Below are positions 8,271-18,996 of a stretch of 64,000 nt of DNA, one piece after another. Within the stretch, counting starts at the first letter, position 1, and the number at the start of each line of letters is the position of its first letter. The DNA is from Spongiibacter marinus (GTDB lineage Bacteria > Pseudomonadota > Gammaproteobacteria > Pseudomonadales > Spongiibacteraceae), in the NCBI RefSeq assembly GCF_016906995.1, contig NZ_JAFBBD010000006.1, positions 222,438 through 286,437 of the forward strand, in the 5' to 3' direction. The notes under the pieces are model-generated. The model searched no databases. It was given only the letters and a program-made list of their open reading frames with translations, and was not told the origin of the DNA. Position numbers and translations under genes: made by a program.

Positions 8271-9224
8271 ATGAAAGTCGTTAACTATTTACTCATACTC
8301 GCCAGCGTCTATGTGCTGACGGCCGGACCGACTCATGCCGCGGAAGATGATCACAGTGATGATTCGCATGCGCACGGTGACATCGACGAAGAGCGCGGGG
8401 AGCACGAGGAGTCGGAAAGCACTCACGTGGAAATCTCCGCCGAGATGGCGGAGCAAGCCGGTATCCGAAGCAAGGCCGCAGGCGCCGGCATCCTGGAGCG
8501 CACCATCAGCAGTTATGGCCGCCTTGCTCCCAATCCAGACGGGATTGCCCTGATCAGGGCACGCTTCCCGGGTCAGGTTACGAAAATCAATGCCAGTCTC
8601 GGTGACTCAGTCAAGGCTGGCGACCTACTGGCCAGCATCGAATCCAACGACAGCCTCCAACCCTACACTTTGCGTGCGCCTTTCGCCGGTACCGTTATCC
8701 AGCGCAACATCAACGTCGGCGAGCTGGCCGGGGAACAGGCACTGTTCACCATCGCCAAGCTCGACCCGCTATGGGTGGAATTGAAAATCTTCCCGGGGCA
8801 GCGCCGCGAAATCGCACCAGGACAGCTGGTGCGAATTGACACCGGAGATGCCCAGCACGAGTCCAGGATCAGTCATATCGTGCCGCAGAACAGCGGCTCG
8901 CCCTACGTCATTGCCCGGGCAGAAATTGCCAACGCAGAGGAACTGCTTTCACCGGGTCGGCTGGTTTCGGCGAGCATCGTGGTAGAGCGTATCGAAGCGC
9001 CGCTGGTGATAGAAAATCGGGCCCTGCAGTTGCTCGACGAATCCCAGGTCGTGTTTGTGCAAGAAGGCAATAGCTTTGAGCCCCGGCCTGTCGAGTTGGG
9101 CCGCACGGATGGCCAGTTCACCGAAATACTTTCCGGCCTGAAACCCGGCGAACGCTACGTGGTGGAGAACAGCTATCTCATCAAGGCGGATATCGAAAAA
9201 TCCAGCGTGTCAGACGACGATTAA
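8271..9224 (+). CDS. czcB: Periplasmic adaptor CzcB
   Basis: A 317-aa membrane-fusion protein linking the RND pump to CzcC. A signal peptide (residues 1-23) is followed by a His/Asp/Glu-rich linker, 'DDHSDDSHAHGD', that can hold divalent metal. A lipoyl/barrel-sandwich domain follows ('APFAGTVIQRNINVGELAGE'), then a beta-barrel and a membrane-proximal end with 'EKSSVSDDD'. It lacks the extra N-terminal domain found in the second CzcB of this window (57434-58666), so it is about 90 aa shorter. It is in operon with czcC and czcA, with 12 bp to the pump gene. Confidence 0.9.
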   Translation: MKVVNYLLILASVYVLTAGPTHAAEDDHSDDSHAHGDIDEERGEHEESESTHVEISAEMAEQAGIRSKAAGAGILERTISSYGRLAPNPDGIALIRARFPGQVTKINASLGDSVKAGDLLASIESNDSLQPYTLRAPFAGTVIQRNINVGELAGEQALFTIAKLDPLWVELKIFPGQRREIAPGQLVRIDTGDAQHESRISHIVPQNSGSPYVIARAEIANAEELLSPGRLVSASIVVERIEAPLVIENRALQLLDESQVVFVQEGNSFEPRPVELGRTDGQFTEILSGLKPGERYVVENSYLIKADIEKSSVSDDD

Positions 9225-12350
<3,126 letters not shown>

Positions 12351-12364
12351 TTGCATGCGGGTAG

Positions 12365-12404
12365 CCCGCTCTTGGCCGCCATTTGGCCGGGAGCGGGTCG
12401 TTTT
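12365..12404 (+). terminator. Rho-independent terminator after czcA
   Basis: The stem runs CCCGCTC-TT-GGCC (12365-12377) against GGCC-GG-GAGCGGG (12385-12397), with two central G-U pairs in RNA and a 7-nt loop, followed by TCGTTTT. It ends the czc operon before the converging lspA. Confidence 0.75.
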
Positions 12405-12509
12405 CGGGAAACAAATTTCGGCTTTGATTACCGGCCAGGAAATGCAGCCTTACCGACTGGCAAGCACGGTCAAACCGAGCGCATTTTTAAGGCTTTTTCC
12501 GCGTAGGTT

Positions 12510-13019
12510 TCAGGAAGACCCATCCAACTCGGCATTGGGATTTTCTTTTCGCAGCAAGCTTGCGAAAACGAGAAGCAATGCACCGAGGACAATTGCAATA
12601 TCGGCAAGGTTGAAGGCTGGCCAGTGCCAGTCTCGCCAATAGAAATCGAAGGCATCTACAACATAGCCGCGAAAGATCCGGTCAATCAGATTGCCCATGG
12701 CGCCACCGAGGATAAGACTGTAAGCGATGGCGTCTGCCTTATGACCTTTTTCACGGATCAGCTTGATCAGCACGATTGAGACCACCACCGCGATTCCGAT
12801 AAAAAAATAGCGCTGCCAGCCTCCAGCATTTGCGAACAGACTGAATGCGGCACCGGTGTTCCATAGGTGCACCCAGTTAAAGAACGGGGTCACCGCGATC
12901 GACTCGCCATAAGCCATTGTTTGTTGAACCAGCCATTTTACAGTTTGGTCCGATGCTGCTATCAGGCCGGATATGGAAAACAGGACGTACGGCGAGAGGT
13001 TGTTGCCAATAATGGGCAT
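12510..13019 (-). CDS. lspA: Lipoprotein signal peptidase LspA
   Basis: A 169-aa integral membrane aspartyl protease that cleaves prolipoprotein signal peptides. Four hydrophobic helices are visible. The conserved blocks are 'GGAMGNLIDRIFRGYVVDAF' and 'FNLADIAI', with the catalytic aspartates at about D122 and D140. It lies 3 bp downstream of a cation transporter gene and reads in the same direction. An extra lspA beside a CadR/CDF module is a recurrent arrangement in proteobacterial metal islands; it is probably a second copy in addition to the housekeeping gene. Confidence 0.93.
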   Translation of the reverse strand: MPIIGNNLSPYVLFSISGLIAASDQTVKWLVQQTMAYGESIAVTPFFNWVHLWNTGAAFSLFANAGGWQRYFFIGIAVVVSIVLIKLIREKGHKADAIAYSLILGGAMGNLIDRIFRGYVVDAFDFYWRDWHWPAFNLADIAIVLGALLLVFASLLRKENPNAELDGSS

Positions 13020-13022
13020 GCT

Positions 13023-13919
13023 TTAACCCTTGAGCGCCAGAATGCGCCTGGCACCGTTAAGCACGACGAGCCCCGCGATGGTACCGATAATCAGATCCGG
13101 ATAATTGGAGCCGGTCCACGCGACCAGAGCGCCGGCGGTGATGACCCCCAGGTTGATCACCACGTCGTTGGCCGAGAATATCCAGCTGGCCTTCATGTGC
13201 GCTCCGCCCTCCCGATGTTTGGCTATCAGCAGCAGACAACTGGTATTGGCAATCAACGCGACGAATGCGATAGCCATCATCACCAGCGATTCAGGCTCAC
13301 TACCGAACACAAAGCGTCTCACCACCTCTATGAGTACGCCAACAGCCAATATCAGTTGCAGCACACCCGCAAGATGCGCGGCACGTAGCTGCATTTTCAC
13401 GCTGTGGCCAACCGCATAAAGGGCGAGCCCGTACACGGCCGCATCGGCAAAATTATCCAGGGACTCTCCAATCAGGCCGGTAGACTGGGCGATCAGGCCG
13501 GCTGTCATTTCCACCACGAACAGGACTGCATTGATGCCGAGCAACCAGCGCAGGGCCCCGGATTCTTGCTTAGCAGAGGCTGCCGAGAACTCGGCGCCCT
13601 TGATGGTCTCGGGGTCGGCAGCGACGCTTTCCTGAAGCGAGGCACCTAGCTCCAAGGTCTTCAGTTTCGCGGTGACGGGCTCGACCGCGCCGTCATGCAC
13701 GACCTTCAACCGGCGGTTCGACAAGTCGAAGGACAGCGCCCGAATCCCCTCAACGCCGTTCAGGGCCAGGCGAATCATGCGCTCTTCTGATGGGCAGTCC
13801 ATCTTCGGCACGGCATAAACGCTGACCCATTCCCCCGACGCGTCGGAGGAGGCCTGCATATCGGTATCCGCCGCGGGCTTTACATCGTCGCCACAGGGGC
13901 CTCCGCAGTTTTTGCTCAT
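13023..13919 (-). CDS. Cation transporter with N-terminal HMA-like domain (CDF type)
   Basis: A 298-aa protein. The N-terminus has 'CGGPCGDD', then an HMA-like fold whose metal motif is 'VPKMDCPSEE' instead of the usual CxxC, then five to six transmembrane helices. The membrane part has 'GESLDNFADAAVYG' and 'ASWIFSANDVVINLGVI', resembling the membrane region of cation diffusion facilitators but without their cytoplasmic tail. It probably exports Cd, Zn or Pb. GGAG lies 8 bp before the ATG. It is divergent from the CadR-like regulator, with a MerR-type promoter between, and leads an operon with lspA. Confidence 0.85.
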   Translation of the reverse strand: MSKNCGGPCGDDVKPAADTDMQASSDASGEWVSVYAVPKMDCPSEERMIRLALNGVEGIRALSFDLSNRRLKVVHDGAVEPVTAKLKTLELGASLQESVAADPETIKGAEFSAASAKQESGALRWLLGINAVLFVVEMTAGLIAQSTGLIGESLDNFADAAVYGLALYAVGHSVKMQLRAAHLAGVLQLILAVGVLIEVVRRFVFGSEPESLVMMAIAFVALIANTSCLLLIAKHREGGAHMKASWIFSANDVVINLGVITAGALVAWTGSNYPDLIIGTIAGLVVLNGARRILALKG

Positions 13920-13952
13920 GATATGACTCCACTTGAATGTGATCGGGCTATC

Positions 13953-13983
13953 ATTTAAAACTATATATCTGCTATAAGGTCAA
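13953..13983 (-). promoter_or_regulatory. MerR-type promoter/operator of the cation transporter
   Basis: On the minus strand, TTGACC (13978-13983) and TTAAAT (13953-13958) are separated by 19 bp, the over-long spacer typical of promoters activated by MerR-family proteins. An imperfect dyad (CTATAAGGT against ACTATATAT) fills the spacer. Confidence 0.5.
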
Positions 13984-14014
13984 TAGAGTAGAGAATCCGT
14001 TGCGGAGGAACCCG

Positions 14015-14440
14015 ATGCGTATTGGTCAATTGGCACAGTCGGTAGGGGTCGATACACAGACGATCCGTTTCTATGAACGGCAGGGCTTGTTGCCGCCCCC
14101 TGATCGGCAGGAGAACGGTTACCGTATTTATAACGAGAAGCATGGTGAGCGGCTGGCTTTTATTCGTCGCTGCCGGATCCTGGACCTGTCGCTCGCAGAG
14201 ATTCACGAACTGCAGCGCTATCAGGACGACCCTCATCAGTCCTGTGCCGTCGTCAATGCCTTGCTCGATGATCACATCTCTCATGTGCGCTCGCAGATAG
14301 CCGCTCTACAGGCGCTTGAAAAACAGCTCGTTTCATTGAGAGCGAGCTGCAACGATGACCGTGAAGTTGCGGCTTGCGGGGTTCTTGCCGGCATCAGCGA
14401 AGGAAGCATGCACCCGCAGCAGGCTGAATCATCGGCTTGA
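14015..14440 (+). CDS. cadR: CadR/PbrR-like MerR-family regulator
   Basis: A 141-aa metal-sensing activator. The ATG at 14015 is preferred to a TTG at 14000 because GGAGGAA lies 5-11 bp upstream. The N-terminal MerR HTH reads 'MRIGQLAQSVGVDTQTIRFYERQGLLP'. The metal-site cysteines C77 (in 'DPHQSCAVVNALLDDH'), C112 and C121 (in 'CNDDREVAACG') are the set used by CadR/PbrR proteins for Cd, Pb or Zn. The His-rich tail of Pseudomonas CadR is reduced to 'MHPQQ'. It is divergent from the cation transporter it should control. Confidence 0.85.
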   Translation: MRIGQLAQSVGVDTQTIRFYERQGLLPPPDRQENGYRIYNEKHGERLAFIRRCRILDLSLAEIHELQRYQDDPHQSCAVVNALLDDHISHVRSQIAALQALEKQLVSLRASCNDDREVAACGVLAGISEGSMHPQQAESSA

Positions 14441-14480
14441 TAATGCTGGGGGCTACGCTATGCGCAAAGCCGGCCGCCTC

Positions 14481-15335
14481 TCACTGGCTGGGGCGGAACG
14501 GCTCGGCCAGCTGGGCCCAATAGTTTACAGGGTAAGGCTGTTCGCCCGCGATGCCGATCTGCCGACTCTCCCGGGGCGCCGCGTCGGGCTCATACCGGAA
14601 GGTTCCCATCAAACGGTCGTACAGGACTGTGAACAGCCCGAAGTTGACGTCGCCGTCCGCCGAGTTGGCATGGTGGAAGCGATGCACCTCGGCATTGGCG
14701 AAGACGTACTTAAACCCGCCCGTGCGGTAATCGGCGTTGCTGTGCTGGCACAACAGCGCAATGACCACCAGGAACGGCAGAGTGATGGCTACCTCGAAGG
14801 GGATGCCCAGTAACAGGAGCGGCAGCACGCCCGAGCCAGTCTCAATCGCCTGGTGGACGGGGTGCTTCATCAAACCATTGAAGCCATACAGACGCCTGGG
14901 ACTGTGGTGCACCGCGTGAAAGCGCCACAAGGGAGCGAAGCGATGACTTGCGTGATGTGCCATTGCGATACCGAGGTCGAGGATCAGCGCGGCGAACACG
15001 ACCTGCAAGGCGAATGGCCAGGTGTGCGGCCAGAAGTCCCCACCGAGCGCCGTCCAGGTGAGCCACGGCAGTAACCACAGTGCCGCCCGATTGAGGCTCG
15101 TGTTGATCAGGGCGTGAAGCCAGTCGCGCGCCACATCGTCGTGGGTGCGGTTCCAGTCGGGCTGGTAGGGAATCACCCGCTCGGCGAGGAAGGAAAAAGC
15201 AACGGCGCCGGCAAGCACGGCGAACATCGGCCAGACTCCGACGTTCGCTGACGCCAGCCAGACGACTACGCCGCCGAAGCCAAAAAACAGCACGGGCCAC
15301 GTCCCGTAGCGAAACAGTACTTTTGTGAAACTCAT
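14481..15335 (-). CDS. Sterol desaturase / fatty acid hydroxylase family protein (copy 1)
   Basis: About 284 aa from the ATG at 15335, chosen because an AGGAG lies 10-14 bp upstream; a longer frame begins at 15431. It is a membrane di-iron oxidoreductase of the fatty acid hydroxylase superfamily. The histidine boxes are visible as 'HHASH', 'FHAVHH' and 'HRFHH' with four or more hydrophobic helices. 'RRLYGFNGLMKHPVHQ' is also almost identical in the second copy at 33011. It is divergent from an AraC regulator. The substrate is unknown; a lipid or hopanoid-like membrane component is possible. Confidence 0.87.
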   Translation of the reverse strand: MSFTKVLFRYGTWPVLFFGFGGVVVWLASANVGVWPMFAVLAGAVAFSFLAERVIPYQPDWNRTHDDVARDWLHALINTSLNRAALWLLPWLTWTALGGDFWPHTWPFALQVVFAALILDLGIAMAHHASHRFAPLWRFHAVHHSPRRLYGFNGLMKHPVHQAIETGSGVLPLLLLGIPFEVAITLPFLVVIALLCQHSNADYRTGGFKYVFANAEVHRFHHANSADGDVNFGLFTVLYDRLMGTFRYEPDAAPRESRQIGIAGEQPYPVNYWAQLAEPFRPSQ

Positions 15336-15429
15336 GGCAGCGCATTCTCCTTTCCGTAATGACAGCCTTTGTGAAGACACGGATAGAATGCGCTTGGCGG
15401 GCTCCCGAAGCTTGAATAAACTGGCAGCC

Positions 15430-16200
15430 ATGTACTCACCGACCTTTCATCTGTTCCTCTGGCCCCATCGGCTGCTTTTCCTGGGCCCGGCCTTCGATGC
15501 CCAACCCCATCGCCATCACGCGGCGCAACTCGCCCTGGGCCTGCACGACCGCTTGCGGGTCCGTGGCGGGCAGGACCAGCCGTGGCAGGAGGCGGCGGCT
15601 TTTTATGTGCCGCCGGATGTACCGCACGAGTTCGACGCCGGCGATACGCCCTGCGCGCTGCTGTACCTGGACCCAGAAGGCCGGGAGTGCGAGGACGCAT
15701 GCCACCGATTCGGCGGTGGCCGAATCCGGCTGCTCGACAATCACGAGCTACCCCTTGCGACGCTGCAACGCCTTGCCAGCGGTGATGGCAATTCTCCCGA
15801 TGCCGAACAGGCCTGCCGCGAGCTGCTGGGTCAGGGGGTATCCACGCTGCGGCGCAACCTGGACCCGCGCCTGCAGCGCGCGCTGACGTGGCTGGACGAA
15901 CATCTCGACGACGAGCTGGGAAATCGCGCGGTGGCTCACGCTGCCGGTGTATCCGAAAGCTGGCTGTCACACCATTTCGGAGATCGGGTCGGCGTGCCCA
16001 TTCGCCGCTATGTGCTCTGGCGCCGATTGCGCCTGGCCATTGAGGCGGCCTTGGGTGGCGCCTCGCTGACAGACGCCGCGCATGCCGCCGGTTTCTCGGA
16101 TTCGGCCCACCTGACCCGAACATTCCGCGATACCTTTGGAGTCGCCCCCTCGTTCTTGTTCGGAGACCGTCAGGCAATCCGAGCCCACTTTATAAGCTAA
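15430..16200 (+). CDS. AraC-family regulator (copy 1)
   Basis: About 256 aa from the ATG at 15430; a longer frame opens at 15325 but overlaps the divergent desaturase start. The N-terminal cupin-like sensor has 'DAQPHRHHAAQLALGL', and the C-terminal domain has two HTH motifs ('RAVAHAAGVSESWLSHHF' and 'SLTDAAHAAGFSDSAHLTRTFRDTFG'). The histidines near the start of the cupin could bind metal or a small ligand. It probably controls the divergent sterol desaturase gene. Confidence 0.83.
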   Translation: MYSPTFHLFLWPHRLLFLGPAFDAQPHRHHAAQLALGLHDRLRVRGGQDQPWQEAAAFYVPPDVPHEFDAGDTPCALLYLDPEGRECEDACHRFGGGRIRLLDNHELPLATLQRLASGDGNSPDAEQACRELLGQGVSTLRRNLDPRLQRALTWLDEHLDDELGNRAVAHAAGVSESWLSHHFGDRVGVPIRRYVLWRRLRLAIEAALGGASLTDAAHAAGFSDSAHLTRTFRDTFGVAPSFLFGDRQAIRAHFIS

Positions 16201-16345
16201 CCCAAAACTTCTGCCGACTGGTGAAATTTTCGGGCTAGCACATGACATTGCAAATCGAGGCAAGGCGCGGTTGCAGGGCTGGTGAACGGTACATATCAGC
16301 TCGAGTAACACGCTCTTGATATCGCGCGGGCGCGTTTTGGCAATG

Positions 16346-16993
16346 CTACCTGTTTTCACCGGAGCTGCCTTCGAGTCGCGGCTCGTGCCGCCACGCCCCG
16401 ACGGCATCGCGCAGTACCTGGTAGGCGGTGTACAGGAACACGGCAGCCACGGCGCAGGCGACGACGATATCCGGCCAGAAGGAATCGAGCGCGATGACCA
16501 GTCCCCCGGCGACTATGACCCCCAGGTTGCCGATCACATCGTTGCGTGAGCACAGCCAGACCGAGCGCATATTCACATCTTCGCCCCGGTGCTTCATCAG
16601 CAGGGCGAGACAGATCAGGTTGCCGATCAGAGCCACGCCGGCGACCGCCATCATCGCCGGGCCGATGGGCTGCGGTTCCCCCATCAGGCTGGCGACGATG
16701 GAGGCCACAATGCCGATGCCGAAGGCCAGCTGAATCAGTCCCTTCGCGAACGCGGCGCCGGCCCTCCAGCGTAGGCTGCGGGCGACAACAAACAGGCTTA
16801 TGACGTACACCAACGTATCGCCGAGATTGTCGGCGGAGTCTGCGATCAGCGCCTTGGAGTCCACCAATATCCCGGCCGTCAGTTCCCCGGCGAACATCAG
16901 GGCATTGATCCACAGAACGGCGTACAGGGTTTTTCGCCGCTCGCCAGCCGCCAGGTTATTCGCGGTTTCGTCGTCACAGCAGCCGCTGCTCAT
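16346..16993 (-). CDS. CDF-like cation transporter, membrane domain only
   Basis: A 215-aa membrane protein. A short Cys-rich start ('SSGCCDDE') leads into five to six helices with 'DSKALIADSADNLGDTLVY' and 'SRNDVIGNLGVIVAGG', the CDF membrane signature. No cytoplasmic C-terminal domain is present. It has a strong AGGAGGT before the ATG. It is a paralogue of 13023-13919, without that protein's HMA domain. It likely exports a divalent cation; the metal cannot be assigned. Confidence 0.85.
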   Translation of the reverse strand: MSSGCCDDETANNLAAGERRKTLYAVLWINALMFAGELTAGILVDSKALIADSADNLGDTLVYVISLFVVARSLRWRAGAAFAKGLIQLAFGIGIVASIVASLMGEPQPIGPAMMAVAGVALIGNLICLALLMKHRGEDVNMRSVWLCSRNDVIGNLGVIVAGGLVIALDSFWPDIVVACAVAAVFLYTAYQVLRDAVGAWRHEPRLEGSSGENR

Positions 16994-17061
16994 CGTTTTA
17001 CCTCCTGATCATCCTTGTGGCGGCTTACGAGCGTGGAGGATAACGCTGAAGTCCGCAGTGA

Positions 17062-17205
17062 TTTCAGTCAAGAAGCTTGAGCCAGGTTGAGTTAGCCTGG
17101 ATGGTCAAGTCCAGTCAATCGCGAATAGCGAAAATGGAAGCTGACGATTCAGGTGTGCCGATTGATACGTTGATAAGATCCTTGCTTGCATTGCTAACCA
17201 TACTC
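17062..17205 (+). pseudogene. XRE-type HTH regulator remnant
   Basis: The frame encodes 'LSQVELAWMVKSSQSRIAKMEA...IDTLIRSLLAL', a clear XRE helix-turn-helix of the antitoxin-like class. The N-terminal part is missing after a TGA at 17059, and downstream the frame only continues antisense to the decayed exporter gene. It is probably the leftover of a toxin-antitoxin or regulatory gene. Confidence 0.55.
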
Positions 17206-18151
17206 TCTGATCAAGCGCCGGGGTACCCAGCGCAGATATATCACCATGCCGAACAATTCGATCAGGGACTGGAAAACAATAACGACAGCGGCGGCCCGCC
17301 AGGCGTCCGGTAGAGAAAGTGCCAGCGGCAGCATGACGAAGGAATTGCGGGTACCAAGACTGAACGTCAGCGTGCGGCCAACCGGTGGCGCAAGACGGAA
17401 TATCCGGCTGAGAAGTTTGCCGACGACAGCAGCTGCCGCCAGGTACAGGATGAAGACCACCAGCACCGGCCACAACAGGGTGCCTTTTGCGACCACGAGG
17501 CTAACCTGCGATCCGGCAATCAGGAAGACCACCAGTGCCACCAACGGTACGGGCAGCCAACCGAGCTGATCGACAAGGTTCAGGGTCGGCTGGTGTCTTT
17601 CAGCCAATCGCTCGGTCAACCATGCCAGAATCAGGGGCACGATAATCAATCCAAAAAAACGGGCAGCAAATAGCTGCCGACGGCCAGCTCGATAGCCAGA
17701 TCACCCATAAACAGCCAGATATACACGGGTAGTAGAACGAACTGGAAGATCAAAAGCACGGGTGCGGCCGCAATGGCTCGGGCACCATTCCCACCGCCCA
17801 GATAGGTAAAGCTGATAAACCAGTCCGTACACGGCACCAGCAGAACCAGCAGCACACCGAGGCGGATGGCGGGATCATCCGGTAGCAGTAGCACCAGGGC
17901 GCCAACGATCAGCGGCACCAGAATAAAGTTGCCCGTGAGTAGCGCGATCAGAAAACGGCGGTCGCGAAACGCCGGCGCCAGATGTGTCAGCGGCACCTGC
18001 GTGAAGGTGGTATACAGGAGCACACCCAGAACGGGCCACAACAACACCTCTCAATGCCCGGTCAGTCCCGGTGAATCCAGCCGATGGTCATGCCAGCCAG
18101 GATGCAGGCAAGATAGAGCCAGACCTGCTGCTTCTCAAGTTTTTCGCGCAT
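17194..18151 (-). pseudogene. ACR3/BASS-family exporter (arsenic-resistance-like), frameshifted
   Basis: Three pieces together cover a ten-helix bile acid:sodium symporter/ACR3-like exporter. (1) An N-terminal 'MREKLEKQQVWLYLACILAG' from the ATG at 18151, ended by TGA after about 29 codons. (2) 'LLWPVLGVLLYTTF...SYLLPVFLD' (18047-17646). (3) 'MIIVPLILAWLTERL...RRLIREYG' (17649-17194). Pieces 2 and 3 are separated by a one-base deletion in a seven-base A/T run at 17653-17659; adding one base restores '...LPVFFGLIIVPL'. The second lesion lies near 18070. With two lesions, true decay is more likely than a sequencing error. The intact family exports arsenite or related oxyanions. Confidence 0.75.
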
Positions 18152-18375
18152 TGCGCTCCAATCGTGTTGTTAAGGGTTTGCGCCGCAGTTGTTTTACGGC
18201 TTTGCCTGTACAGTGTGCTGCCATCAGCGCTCCGTTAATCACGATCAAGATTATCACAAGCCCAATGACCAGGCCGGGGTGGGGTGATGGCGTCGGGGCG
18301 ACCAGCAAATCCGCCAGGATGAAGACCTGGTTGGCGGAGACATCGTTTCGGTATCGTTCCCGCCCACGTTGCCGT
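18135..18375 (-). pseudogene. C-terminal remnant of a CDF-like cation transporter
   Basis: The minus-strand frame gives 'RNDVSANQVFILADLLV...PGLVIGLVIILIVINGA', which matches the last two helices of the CDF-like proteins of this window ('SRNDVIGNLGV', 'DLIIGTIAGLVVLNGA'). It has no start and no upstream half. Its stop overlaps the start of the decayed ACR3-like gene by 17 bp, suggesting that the two were once one operon. Confidence 0.55.
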
Positions 18376-18453
18376 TAGGTTCAACTCTATTCCTCATGGT
18401 TGGTGACAGCTTTGCCTATGGAAATCTTTCTTGTGGAAGCCGTAATCGAGAGA

Positions 18454-18996
18454 TCACGGACTTCCCCTGACGTTGAATCGTGCCTGTAGCGTATCCGGTG
18501 GCAAACAGCGTCCCTCGTCGTGGCAGGCCTGCACACGAACCGCGACGTTCAGGGGTTGGTCAGGGATATTGCCAGGCAACGCGGCCCGTAGGCTCGTGCC
18601 GTCGTCATAAACGGCCCAGGGTTCGCCGAGGCCGCTGTCGATCCAGCGTCCGGGCGGGTAGTCGATCTGCAGTGGCAGGGGATTGTCTGCGCTGGCGGTG
18701 ATTTCCGTGGGAATGAGGAAGTCGAGGGAAGCGGGGTTGGCGTTGACGTGCCAGCCTTCGGCAATGTGCAGAGTGACCTGCAGCCCACCTGCGCCGTCGC
18801 GCACGGCGCGGATGTCGACAAGGTCGGCTGTCGTGCGTACCTCATCGATGCGCGCTGTGTCACTCTCGGCGTGCGTCGTTTCGGGCTCGCCGGACGGCCA
18901 TTGCCAGACCAGCAACCCGCCCGCCACCGCCAAAGCGCCGAGGCCGGGCACCAACCAGCCGAAGACCCAGGATTTGTTCATGCGCATACGATTCAT
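18454..18996 (-). CDS. DsbD N-terminal-domain protein (periplasmic)
   Basis: A 180-aa protein with an N-terminal membrane anchor or signal ('VFGWLVPGLGALAVAGGLLVW') and a DsbD-alpha-like immunoglobulin fold. 'AEGWHVNANPASLDFLIPTE' and the end motif 'QACHDEGRCLPP' match the DsbD N-terminal domain, whose two cysteines pass electrons to periplasmic partners. The first cysteine is in QAC and the second in GRC. Its start overlaps the stop of the DsbD core gene (ATGA). The normal single DsbD chain is thus encoded in two pieces with reversed domain order. Confidence 0.8.
   Translation of the reverse strand: MNRMRMNKSWVFGWLVPGLGALAVAGGLLVWQWPSGEPETTHAESDTARIDEVRTTADLVDIRAVRDGAGGLQVTLHIAEGWHVNANPASLDFLIPTEITASADNPLPLQIDYPPGRWIDSGLGEPWAVYDDGTSLRAALPGNIPDQPLNVAVRVQACHDEGRCLPPDTLQARFNVRGSP

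Noticed and set aside
15332..16177. 281-aa minus-strand frame antisense to the AraC regulator
   Set aside because: Arginine/proline-rich shadow without any domain, whereas the plus strand has a full AraC HTH.
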